Of a stretch of DNA of 64,000 nucleotides, positions 55,845 to 64,000 are shown one piece after another. The notes beneath the pieces are model-generated. The model had not been told where the DNA came from, made no database searches, and saw nothing but the letters and a program-made list of their open reading frames with translations. How positions within the stretch are numbered: the stretch's first letter is position 1; each line of letters opens with the position of its first letter. The stretch comes from Pelomonas sp. SE-A7 (GTDB lineage Bacteria > Pseudomonadota > Gammaproteobacteria > Burkholderiales > Burkholderiaceae_C), in NCBI RefSeq assembly GCF_030345705.1, contig NZ_JAUASW010000001.1, forward strand, positions 1,426,001 to 1,490,000. Direction: 5' to 3'. The translations under genes were made by a program, and so were the position numbers.

Positions 55845-56492
55845 TTACTCGATGCGGAACTGGAATTCCTGCTCGAACACGTGGTCGCCCGGGCATTCGT
55901 AGGTGTCCTGCAGCGTCTGCGTGACGGCGGCGCTCATGGCACGGAGGGCCTTGCGCTCCACGCCACCGCGCAGGCTCTGGATTTCCACCGAGACCACACG
56001 ACCGGCCTTGACGGTAGCGACGGCCTTCAGCAGCGCCTCGCCGCTCCAGTTCACGCTCGGCGCTTCAGGCTTGCCCATCTTGGTGCAGACCATGGCAGCG
56101 GTTACCGGGCCCGTACGCGGTGCCGGTGCCGGAGCAGCCTTGGGAGCCGGTGCCGGAGTTGCCGCGATGGGCGCTGCCGGCGGGGGCACCGAGGTCGTCG
56201 GAGTGTTGATCACGGCCGGCGGTGCGGGTGCGGTGATCACGACTTCCGGCGGCGGCACGAACGGCGGCGGCGGTGTGTCCAGCTTGGGCGGCGGCGGCTC
56301 GACCTTCTTGATTTCCTCGGGCGGCTTGACCTTTTCTTCGATCACCTTGGTCTCGATCGGCTCGGACACTGCCTTGACGATCTTGCGAGCCAAACCGCTC
56401 GCCAGCGCCCAGATGATCAGGACGTGGATCACCACCACGATGCCGAAGCCGGTAACGCGCGATGTGCTCTTCTGTTCCTGCGCAAAGTTCAT
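55845..56492 (-). CDS. tonB: TonB energy-transducing protein
   Basis: The 215-residue protein has an N-terminal membrane helix (about residues 17-36, VTGFGIVVVIHVLIIWALASGL), then a Glu/Lys/Pro-rich spacer (EEKVKPPEEIKKVEPPPP ... PPPPFVPPPEVV) long enough to cross the periplasm. The C-terminal TonB domain ends with the paired strand region VVSVEIQSLRGGVERKALRAMSAAV and YECPGDHVFEQEFQFRIE. The ATG at 56492 follows AAGGAGCG. It is first in tonB-exbB-exbD-exbD. No Fur box was found in front of it. Confidence 0.94.
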   Translation of the reverse strand: MNFAQEQKSTSRVTGFGIVVVIHVLIIWALASGLARKIVKAVSEPIETKVIEEKVKPPEEIKKVEPPPPKLDTPPPPFVPPPEVVITAPAPPAVINTPTTSVPPPAAPIAATPAPAPKAAPAPAPRTGPVTAAMVCTKMGKPEAPSVNWSGEALLKAVATVKAGRVVSVEIQSLRGGVERKALRAMSAAVTQTLQDTYECPGDHVFEQEFQFRIE

Positions 56493-56770
56493 GCGCGCTC
56501 CTTCATAAGACTGCCAATCTTTTCCATCATCAGCGGCGGGGGGTTGTGACCCTGCATAGCGCCTGCGTCCAAAGCTTCACTTACGTCCCCAGCCGAAGCT
56601 GGGCCTGAAATCACTGCGTACCGCCGGCCATGCAGGTGGCCGGCATGTGGATGCGGGAGAGGCACTTTCGCACCACCCAGCCCCATCGACAAGAGGGGCG
56701 CCACGATTTCGCCGGCAACACGAAGATCAAATCTCAAAACACTGGATCGGATGGATAGCCACCACTCAAC

Positions 56771-56801
56771 AAAAATGCCCGCTGGCCTAGGACCTGCGGG
56801 C
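56771..56801 (-). terminator. Rho-independent terminator on the minus strand
   Basis: GCCCGC and GCGGGC pair, with further GG/CC pairs inside, and run into ATTTTTG on the minus strand. It lies about 300 bases beyond the ldcA stop, unusually far. Confidence 0.7.
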
Positions 56802-56891
56802 GACTTCCGGGGGCTAGGCAATGAACGATGTAGTTCAACTACTCGCCAGCTACCCTCGAACGCCTCCCATCATAAATGAGAGACCCCCTGA

Positions 56892-56914
56892 CCCAGGCCT
56901 GGGGAATTCCCCAG
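56892..56914. repeat. Two overlapping perfect palindromes
   Basis: CCCAGGCCTGGG (56892-56903) overlaps CTGGGGAATTCCCCAG (56899-56914). The shared middle arm could pair with either side, and the second forms a tetraloop hairpin in RNA. Confidence 0.7.
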
Positions 56915-57103
56915 CTTCCACCGGCCAGGCCCTTGTCAAGCGGCCTTGTCGCCCCTACCCATGCGCGCTACGCACGAGGAGGAGCTGCTGGTATTTTATT
57001 GGTATCGCAGCGGCCTCCCGGGGTCTGCGGCCAAAGGGTTTTTACCTAGACTACGGTGCGATGTGCGGATTGCGCCTGCAACGATCACTCGCTTGAGCAG
57101 ATC

Positions 57104-58075
57104 TCAATGCCCATGTCCGTGCTCATGCCCATGCTCGCGCAAAGGATCGTGATGGTGTTCGGCCGCCCAGCCCACGATGGCATTGCGCCCCTGGACGTAG
57201 AGCTCGGCCGTAGCGCCGATAGGCAAGCAGACCTTGGTGCGCACATGGCCAAACGGCAGGCCGGTGAGGATTGGCGTCTTGGTGCGCGAGCGCACGGCTT
57301 CGATGGCCGACTTCAGGGTATAGCCGCGATCCAGCGGCGACTTGCGCCAGCCACCGAAGTCACCCAGGAGGACCGCCTTCTGCGCCCCGAGCACGCCCGC
57401 TTGCTGCAGTTGCAACAACATGCGCTCCACCCGGTAGGGATGCTCATTGACGTCTTCCAGGAACAGGATGCCGCCCTTGATCTGCGGGAAATGCGGTGTG
57501 CCCAGCAGCGAAGTCAACACGCACAGGTTGCCGCCCCACAGGGTTCCGCGGGCCTCCAGCTCCTCGAAGCCAGCCTCGGTGCGAAAGCCGATGGCCTCCA
57601 GGGCGCCACTCATGGCCTCGACGAAGCAGTCGCGGGTGACCTCGTCGACACCGCCCTCCTCTTCGCTGCGGCCGAAATCGTCGCAGGCCAGCGGCCCGGC
57701 CCAGCTGACCGGCGAATGACCGCTCTTGGCATGGGCCAGCAGGCCCAGCTGCAAGGAGCTCAGATCGCTCTGGCCGACCCAGCGCGTGCCGCGCTCGACG
57801 CTCTTGAGCATCAGCTTCCAGTCGATGCCGTCCAGCAGCCGCGTCAGGCCGTAGCCGCCGCGCGAAGCCAGGGCCACGTCGGGCTTGGCCTTGGCGATGC
57901 GATGCAGGGCGGCCAGCCGGGTCTCGTCGTCGCCGCCGAAGCGCTGGTGCTTGGCCAGCGCAGCTTCGTCGATGCTCACTTCAAAGCCCAGCGCGCCCAG
58001 GCGCTTGGCGGCGCGCTTGAGGGGCTGGGCCTGGGCCAGCACGCCGGCCGGGGTGTAGAGGGTCAGGGAACTCAT
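57104..58075 (-). CDS. ldcA: LD-carboxypeptidase (muramoyltetrapeptide carboxypeptidase, S66) with His-rich tail
   Basis: The 323-residue serine peptidase removes the terminal D-Ala from tetrapeptides during peptidoglycan recycling. The nucleophile is Ser103 in GQSDLSS, with probable triad partners Glu207 in FLEDVNE and His277 in FGHVRTKV. The GGYGLTRLLDGIDW region and GGNLCVL fit the S66 family. The C-terminus (residues 306-323) is an unusual tail with eight His in 17 residues (EHHHDPLREHGHEHGHGH). The start overlaps tadA by four bases. Confidence 0.92.
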   Translation of the reverse strand: MSSLTLYTPAGVLAQAQPLKRAAKRLGALGFEVSIDEAALAKHQRFGGDDETRLAALHRIAKAKPDVALASRGGYGLTRLLDGIDWKLMLKSVERGTRWVGQSDLSSLQLGLLAHAKSGHSPVSWAGPLACDDFGRSEEEGGVDEVTRDCFVEAMSGALEAIGFRTEAGFEELEARGTLWGGNLCVLTSLLGTPHFPQIKGGILFLEDVNEHPYRVERMLLQLQQAGVLGAQKAVLLGDFGGWRKSPLDRGYTLKSAIEAVRSRTKTPILTGLPFGHVRTKVCLPIGATAELYVQGRNAIVGWAAEHHHDPLREHGHEHGHGH

Positions 58076-58641
58076 GGCTTGTAGTCGTCCAGGTGGATGG
58101 CTTCCCCGGTGGGGATTTGTTCAGGGGCGCCCGCCGCGGCGGCACGGGCCAGGTCGCGGCGGCGCCGCGCCAGCTCGCGTCGCTCGGCAAAGAAGTCGCG
58201 CAGCAGCTGGGCCGAGGCGTCGGCCAGCACACCGCCCTGCACTGCCGTGTGGTGGTTCAGCTGGGGCTGGCCGAATAGGTCCAGCACCGAGCCGGCCACG
58301 CCGGTCTTGGGATCATGGGCGGCGAACACCACGCGCTTGAGCCGTGCATGCATCATGGCCATGGCGCACATGGCGCAAGGCTCCAGCGTCACGAACAGCT
58401 CGCACTCCGGCAAGCGGTAGTTGCCAAGCAGCGTGGCAGCATGGCGCAGCGCCACGATCTCGGCATGGGCCGTCGGGTCGTGCGTGGTGATGGGGCGGTT
58501 GTAGCCGGTGGCGATGACCTGGCCCTGGCGCATCAGCACGGCGCCGACCGGCACCTCGCCGACTAGCAGCGCGTTCTGGGCCTGGTCGAGCGCCAGGCGC
58601 ATCGCGTACTCGTCGGAAGGCAGGAGCGGGGCATCAAGCAT
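58072..58641 (-). CDS. tadA: tRNA adenosine(34) deaminase
   Basis: The ATG at 58641 gives 189 residues. The zinc and catalytic motif is HAE (His59, Glu61) in PTAHAEIVALRHAA, and PCAMC (88-92) in TLEPCAMCAMAMMHARL supplies the Cys ligands. It converts A34 to inosine in tRNA-Arg(ACG). The C-terminus has a charged RRELARRRRDLAR helix and a tail of about 20 residues. It is followed by ldcA with a four-base overlap. Confidence 0.95.
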   Translation of the reverse strand: MLDAPLLPSDEYAMRLALDQAQNALLVGEVPVGAVLMRQGQVIATGYNRPITTHDPTAHAEIVALRHAATLLGNYRLPECELFVTLEPCAMCAMAMMHARLKRVVFAAHDPKTGVAGSVLDLFGQPQLNHHTAVQGGVLADASAQLLRDFFAERRELARRRRDLARAAAAGAPEQIPTGEAIHLDDYKP

Positions 58642-58698
58642 GGCAGGCGGGCCAGTGTAGCAACCGGCCCGCGCCACTTGTGCCGATCGCGGCCGAAT

Positions 58699-58926
58699 TC
58701 AGGGTTGGGCTGCTGAAGCCTTTGCGGCAGCCTGGTCGATGGCACCCTGCACCTGCGTGCCCACGGCTGCCGGGGCCGGCAGCCCGGTCGCGGAGACACT
58801 GCCCGCCATTGCCGCCTGCGAGGCCGCCGGTCGTGCCGGCACCAGTTGCTTGGCCTGGTTCTTCATCTGGAACATCACGATCGCAAACACGATCACCAGA
58901 CCGAGGATGCTGAAAACAGCGCGCAT
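58699..58926 (-). CDS. Small single-helix membrane protein of unknown function
   Basis: The 75-residue product begins MRAVFSILGLVIVFAIVMFQMKNQ, a membrane helix at residues 3-20, and continues as an Ala/Pro/Gln-rich segment. I recognise no family. It lies between tadA and thpR on the same strand with 57 and 42 bases around it. It reads like a genuine small gene, but it could also be a low-complexity chance frame. Confidence 0.5.
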   Translation of the reverse strand: MRAVFSILGLVIVFAIVMFQMKNQAKQLVPARPAASQAAMAGSVSATGLPAPAAVGTQVQGAIDQAAAKASAAQP

Positions 58927-58968
58927 GGCTTGCGTCTCCTTGATGGCAACAATTGACGGTTGTCGAGT

Positions 58969-59547
58969 TCAGTCGTGCAGCGGCCAGCGCCCCAGCACCA
59001 CATGGCGCGTCTGACCCAGCAGGCTATCGACCAGCAGCAGCTCTCGCGCCGTCCAGCCCAGGGGCTCAATGGCCTGCAGGTCGACCAGGGCGTCATCGTA
59101 GAGCAGGGTCAGGTGCGGCTTGAAACGCCCTTGGTCGATCTCGACGCCTGCCGCCTGCAGACTGACGCTGAGGCTCTGCTGCAGCGCCCGCAGCGGCTCC
59201 AGCGGCTCGCCGGCCAGCAGCACGAAGGGGTTGTTGCGCCGGCTGCGGCGCGGAAAGCTCATCGCGGTATCCAGGCGCACATCGACGGCCGGCACGTGCA
59301 GGCTGTGCGCCGCAGCCGTCAGCTTGTGAACCAAGGCGGCCGGAAACGCCGGGAAGTCGCCCAGATGATGCAGGGTGATGTGCAGATGCTCGGCCTTGAG
59401 CGGCCGGCCCGGCAGGCCCAGTTGCTGAACCAGTTGCTCGCGCCGCCGCAGCACGGCCGCCAGCGCCGCCTCGGGCGGCCGCAAGGCGAAGAACAGACGG
59501 TCGGTGCGCACCGGCCGGAGATCGGCGGCGGGTTCCGTTTCAGCCAT
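58969..59547 (-). CDS. thpR: RNA 2',3'-cyclic phosphodiesterase
   Basis: The 192-residue protein belongs to the 2H phosphoesterase superfamily, with two HxTx motifs: HITLHHLGDF and HLTLLYDD. The N-terminal DRLFFALRPPEAALAAV segment is typical of ThpR/LigT. It hydrolyses 2',3'-cyclic phosphates at RNA ends in the cytoplasm. The gene is divergent from the SpmA/SpmB-like gene across 144 bases. Confidence 0.92.
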   Translation of the reverse strand: MAETEPAADLRPVRTDRLFFALRPPEAALAAVLRRREQLVQQLGLPGRPLKAEHLHITLHHLGDFPAFPAALVHKLTAAAHSLHVPAVDVRLDTAMSFPRRSRRNNPFVLLAGEPLEPLRALQQSLSVSLQAAGVEIDQGRFKPHLTLLYDDALVDLQAIEPLGWTARELLLVDSLLGQTRHVVLGRWPLHD

Positions 59548-59691
59548 CGCGCGAGCCTAGCGCATGAGCTCCGGTGATGGCCAGCCGTGCATTGGCGATG
59601 ACCGCCGAGGGTGGACCGGGAGCCGCCAGGCACCGCGCAAACGGAATAATCCCGGCTCCACTCCCCGCCGGCCCCGGCCCGCCCAAGCCTC

Positions 59692-60939
59692 ATGGTGCTC
59701 AACTACATCTGGATCGCCTTCTTCCTGGCCGGCTTCGGCGTGGCCCTGCTGCGCCTGATGCAGGGCGACCTGCTGATCTTCAGCCAGGTGCTGAGCGGCA
59801 TCTTCGACACGGCCAAGACCGGCTTCGACATCTCGCTGGGTCTGGTGGGCGTGATGAGCCTGTGGCTGGGCATCATGAAGATCGGCGAGAACGCCGGCGT
59901 GATCCAGCTCTTCGCCCGCGCCATCGCCCCCTTCTTCTCGCGCATCTTCCCGGACGTGCCCAAGGGCCACCCGGCCGGCGGGTCCATGGTGATGAACTTC
60001 TCGGCCAACATGCTCGGTCTGGACAACGCCGCCACGCCGCTCGGCCTCAAGGCCATGAAGGAGTTGCAGGAGATCAATCCGGAGAAGGACCAGGCCAGCA
60101 ACGCGATGATCATGTTCCTGGTGCTGAACACCGCCGGCATCACCTTGATCCCGACCTCGGTGATCGCGATCCGCCAGACCATGGCCATCGACCAGCACCT
60201 GGTCGGCTTCAATGCCGCCGACATCTTCCTGCCGACACTGATTGGCACCTTCATCAGCTTCGTCGCCGGCCTGGTGGCCGTGGCCTGGGTGCAGAAGATC
60301 AAGCTCTACAGCGCGCCCATGCTGGCCTTCTTCGGCGGCTTCGCGGCGCTGATGGCGGCGCTGTGGGGCTGGCTGCACAACTACCCGGCCGAGCAGATGT
60401 CGCGCTACATAGGCCTGCTGGGCAGCCTGGTGATCATGACGATCATCGTGGCCTTCGTCGCGGTGGGCGCCTGGCGGCGCATCAATGTCTATGAGGCCTT
60501 CGTCGAAGGCGCCAAGGAAGGCTTCGGCGTGGCGGTGCAGATCGTGCCCTATCTGATCGCCATCCTGGTGGCGATCTCGGTGTTCCGCACCACCGGCGGC
60601 ATGGACTATTTAGTCAGCGGCATCGCGTGGTGCGTGTCCGCCCTCGGCCTGCCGACCGACTTCGTACCCGCCCTGCCCGTGGGCCTGATGAAGACGCTCT
60701 CCGGCAGCGGCGCGCGCGGCCTGATGGTCGACGTGATGAAAACCTATGGCGTGGACTCGTTCCAGGGCAAGCTGGCCGCCATCATCCAGGGATCGACCGA
60801 GACCACCTTCTATGTACTGGCGGTCTACTTCGGCAGCGTCAACATCAAGAAGACCCGCTATGCCCTGACCTGCGGCCTGATCGCCGACGTGGTGGGGCTG
60901 GTGGGCGCCATCGTCGTCGGCTACTGGTTCTTCAAGTAA
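59692..60939 (+). CDS. Fused SpmA/SpmB-like nucleoside-recognition membrane protein
   Basis: The 415-residue polytopic protein has two halves. The first (MVLNYIWIAFFLAGFGVALLRLM ... GGSMVMNFSANMLGLDNAATPLGLKAM) matches SpmA, and the second (GAWRRINVYEAFVEGAKEGFGVAVQIVPYLIAILVAI ... GSTETTFYVLAVYFGSV) matches SpmB and the nucleoside-recognition (Gate) domain. In sporeformers these are separate dehydration proteins. Here the fused form is in a non-spore-former and its transport role is unknown. Confidence 0.88.
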   Translation: MVLNYIWIAFFLAGFGVALLRLMQGDLLIFSQVLSGIFDTAKTGFDISLGLVGVMSLWLGIMKIGENAGVIQLFARAIAPFFSRIFPDVPKGHPAGGSMVMNFSANMLGLDNAATPLGLKAMKELQEINPEKDQASNAMIMFLVLNTAGITLIPTSVIAIRQTMAIDQHLVGFNAADIFLPTLIGTFISFVAGLVAVAWVQKIKLYSAPMLAFFGGFAALMAALWGWLHNYPAEQMSRYIGLLGSLVIMTIIVAFVAVGAWRRINVYEAFVEGAKEGFGVAVQIVPYLIAILVAISVFRTTGGMDYLVSGIAWCVSALGLPTDFVPALPVGLMKTLSGSGARGLMVDVMKTYGVDSFQGKLAAIIQGSTETTFYVLAVYFGSVNIKKTRYALTCGLIADVVGLVGAIVVGYWFFK

Positions 60940-60971
60940 GGCGCCCTGCCCAGCCCGCGTAGACTGATCCC

Positions 60972-61214
60972 ATGCAACTCAACATCGTCGTCTATTCCAA
61001 GTCCGCCTGCCCGCAGTGCGACATCGTCAAGAACCTGCTCAAGGCCAAGAACCTGGCCTACGAAGAGATCAGGATCGATGACGAGGAGCAGCGCATCGCC
61101 TTCTACGCGAAGTGCGGCCCCTCGGTGCGCTCGATGCCGCAGGTCTTCATCAACGACCAGCGCCTGGGCGGTGTCGCGGGTCTGCAGGCGGCGTTTGCGC
61201 AGCTGAAGCTGTAG
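60972..61214 (+). CDS. Glutaredoxin-like protein
   Basis: The 80-residue protein has the thioredoxin fold pattern IVVYSKSACPQCDIVKNLLKAKNL with the redox-active CPQC (Cys13-Cys16), then IDDEEQRIAFYAKCG, and the cis-Pro region SVRSMPQVFINDQRLGGVAGL that binds glutathione. It would reduce disulfides in the cytoplasm. It could equally be called NrdH-like, but the C-terminal GGVAGLQAAF is Grx-like. It follows the membrane protein by 32 bases. Confidence 0.9.
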   Translation: MQLNIVVYSKSACPQCDIVKNLLKAKNLAYEEIRIDDEEQRIAFYAKCGPSVRSMPQVFINDQRLGGVAGLQAAFAQLKL

Positions 61215-61257
61215 CACGAAGGTCCGGCGGCCGGCTCATGCCGGCGCGCCGAGCTTC

Positions 61258-62844
<1,587 letters not shown>

Positions 62845-62880
62845 GGTGTGCTCGGGGACTTGTGGAGACGGTTCGGTGGC

Positions 62881-64000
62881 TCAGGCGGCGGCCGGTTCGG
62901 CGGCCTGCTTGCGCGAGAAATGGCGCCAGGCGAAGAACAGGGCCGCGGCCTGCAGCGCGGTGCAGAAGTAGAACGGTGCGCCAATGCGCCAGTCGCCCTT
63001 GGGCAGGCCGGACACCAGGTGCAGCAGCCAGGCGCCGAGGATGGGAGCGACCACGGCCATCAGGCTGTTCAGCGAGGACACGGCGCCCATGGTCTCGCCC
63101 TGGGTCTTGGCATCGGCGGCGTTGGAGATCAGGCTCTGGATCGCGGCATTGGCGGCAAAGCCCAGCACATTGGCGAAGATGATGGCAATCATCATCCAGC
63201 CCTCGGTGGCCGCGCCCCAGACGAAATTGGTGACGGTGCTGGAGGCCAGGCCCAGCAGCACCAGGCGCTGCGGCCCGAAGCGCTTGAGCAGATGCGGCAG
63301 CAGAGCGCCCTGCACGACCACCGACATCACGCCCACGGCGAACAGCGACCAGCCGTTCTCCTTGGGGCCCCAGCCGAACTTGAAGCCGGTGTAGAGCACC
63401 CAGCTCGTGTGCAGCACGAATTGCGCGAGGCCGGCCAGGGCGATGACCCAGACCAGCGGACCCACGCCACGCAGGCCGGTGAGCTTGCGGAAGGCGCTGA
63501 TCGGGTTGGCCTTGCGCCAGTCGATGGCGCGGCGGTTCTCCGGCTTCAGCGACTCGGGCAACACGAAGAAGCCATAGCACCAGTTGACCAGCGCCATGCA
63601 ACCGGCCACGTAGAACGGCAGGTGCAGGTCGATGGAGCCCAGGATGCCGCCCATCACCGGGCCCAGGATGAAGCCCATGCCGAAGGCGGCGCCCAGCATG
63701 CCGAAGCGCTTGGCGCGGTCCTCGGGCGGCGTGATGTCGGCAACGTAGGCGTTGGCCACGGCGATGTTGGCCTGCATGGCGCCGCTGACCAGGCGGATCG
63801 CGATCAGCATCCACAGAGCCGTTGCCATCGCGGTGACGAAGAAGCTGAGCATCAGGCCGGAGAAGCCCAGCAGCAACACCGGGCGGCGGCCGTAGCGGTC
63901 CGACAGCGCACCCAAGACCGGCGAGGTCACGAAGTTGGCAAAGCCGAAGGCGAAGGCCACCGCGCCGTACCAGAAAGCATGGTCGGCCTGGCTGGCCGTG
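62881..64000 (-). CDS. MFS transporter, TetA-like (DHA1) family, 5' end cut by the window
   Basis: The frame stays open from the stop at 62881 to the right edge, about 372 residues, with the first part of the protein outside. It shows the DHA1 signatures NFVTSPVLGALSDRYGRRPVLLLG (loop 2-3 motif) and VADITPPEDRAKRFGMLGAAFGMGFILGPVMGGIL. The C-terminal half has six more helices. It is a proton-driven exporter of unknown substrate, possibly drugs. The family match is good, but a resistance role is not shown by the sequence. Confidence 0.88.
   Translation of the reverse strand, partial: TASQADHAFWYGAVAFAFGFANFVTSPVLGALSDRYGRRPVLLLGFSGLMLSFFVTAMATALWMLIAIRLVSGAMQANIAVANAYVADITPPEDRAKRFGMLGAAFGMGFILGPVMGGILGSIDLHLPFYVAGCMALVNWCYGFFVLPESLKPENRRAIDWRKANPISAFRKLTGLRGVGPLVWVIALAGLAQFVLHTSWVLYTGFKFGWGPKENGWSLFAVGVMSVVVQGALLPHLLKRFGPQRLVLLGLASSTVTNFVWGAATEGWMMIAIIFANVLGFAANAAIQSLISNAADAKTQGETMGAVSSLNSLMAVVAPILGAWLLHLVSGLPKGDWRIGAPFYFCTALQAAALFFAWRHFSRKQAAEPAAA

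Larger units (their letters stand above)
56493..57103. other. 610-bp gene-free stretch between tonB and ldcA
   Basis: This is the longest gap in the window and looks lower in GC than its neighbours between about 56.7 and 57.06 kb. It contains a minus-strand terminator (56771-56801), two overlapping palindromes (56892-56914) and a T-rich TATTTTATTGGTAT tract (56992-57005). Short open frames exist on both strands (about 56489-56821 minus and 56821-57096 plus), but neither has codon usage, a ribosome site or a recognisable domain. No gene is called. Confidence 0.6.

Noticed and set aside
56493..56600. Fur box in front of tonB
   Set aside because: No sequence close to GATAATGATAATCATTATC was found in the 100 bases upstream, nor before the TonB-dependent receptor at 14 kb.
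56489..56821. 110-codon minus-strand frame upstream of tonB
   Set aside because: No ribosome site at its start, a composition unlike the neighbours, and it runs into the tonB start. It is more likely leader DNA.
56821..57096. 91-codon plus-strand frame and an overlapping frame at 56946-57152
   Set aside because: Codon usage is unlike the surroundings, there is no ribosome site or recognisable domain, and the frame runs straight into the ldcA end.

Overview
The window looks like chromosomal DNA from a beta-proteobacterium of the order Burkholderiales, probably in the Leptothrix/Roseateles/Rubrivivax neighbourhood. This rests on the high GC content (about two thirds by eye), the strong GC-rich third-position bias that leaves long antisense ORFs opposite almost every gene, the gene orders (cysS-alkA-accA-tilS-lysC-tRNA-Ser; exbB-exbD-lpxK-Trm112-kdsB-adk; ccoI-S-N-O-Q-P-G) and the coexistence of a dimeric and a monomeric isocitrate dehydrogenase. 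The genus is an inference. I found no insertion sequence, prophage, CRISPR array, plasmid function or rRNA. One tRNA gene is present.

Layout. 1-5.6 kb, mostly minus strand: an AlkD-like protein cut by the left edge, a DUF488 protein, a two-component system, an outer-membrane barrel protein, a thioesterase, a YceH protein and an SDR. 5.7-9.1 kb: a TAXI-type TRAP transporter with a DUF1850 protein. 9.2-16.7 kb: ETF-ubiquinone oxidoreductase, a DUF72 protein, a penicillin-acylase-family enzyme, a TonB-dependent receptor and a periplasmic Cache-domain protein. 16.8-28.9 kb: tRNA-Ser(GCU), lysC, tilS, accA, an AlkA-like glycosylase and cysS on the minus strand, then a divergent TPR-ppiA-ppiB-lpxH-mtfA run that converges on clpS-clpA. 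29-33 kb: a cold-shock protein and two unrelated NADP-isocitrate dehydrogenases in tandem.

33-45 kb is a coherent low-oxygen respiration island: a TauE/SafE-like membrane protein, hemN, fnr with a perfect FNR palindrome, an AraC-type regulator, a DUF6265 lipocalin-like protein, two tiny membrane proteins, and the complete cbb3 cytochrome oxidase set ccoG, P, Q, O, N, S and I. FNR would sense oxygen, HemN would make heme without oxygen, CcoI would supply copper and CcoNOQP would respire at low oxygen.

45-57 kb: DUF192, sodB and xseA; then exbB-exbD joined to lipid A/KDO genes (lpxK, kdsB) and adk; an SDR behind a strong 16-bp palindrome; and a second energy-transduction operon, tonB-exbB-exbD-exbD, followed through a terminator by an unassigned repeat protein. 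An unusual 610-bp gene-free stretch lies between tonB and ldcA. 57-64 kb: ldcA with a histidine-rich tail, tadA, thpR, a fused SpmA/SpmB-like membrane protein, a glutaredoxin, guaA and an MFS transporter cut by the right edge.

Most of this is housekeeping. I do not see an obvious new defence, biosynthetic or mobile system. The best leads are regulatory sites placed precisely against genes, a terminator hidden inside a coding sequence, the unassigned protein of the tonB operon, and the structured gap at 56.5-57.1 kb.
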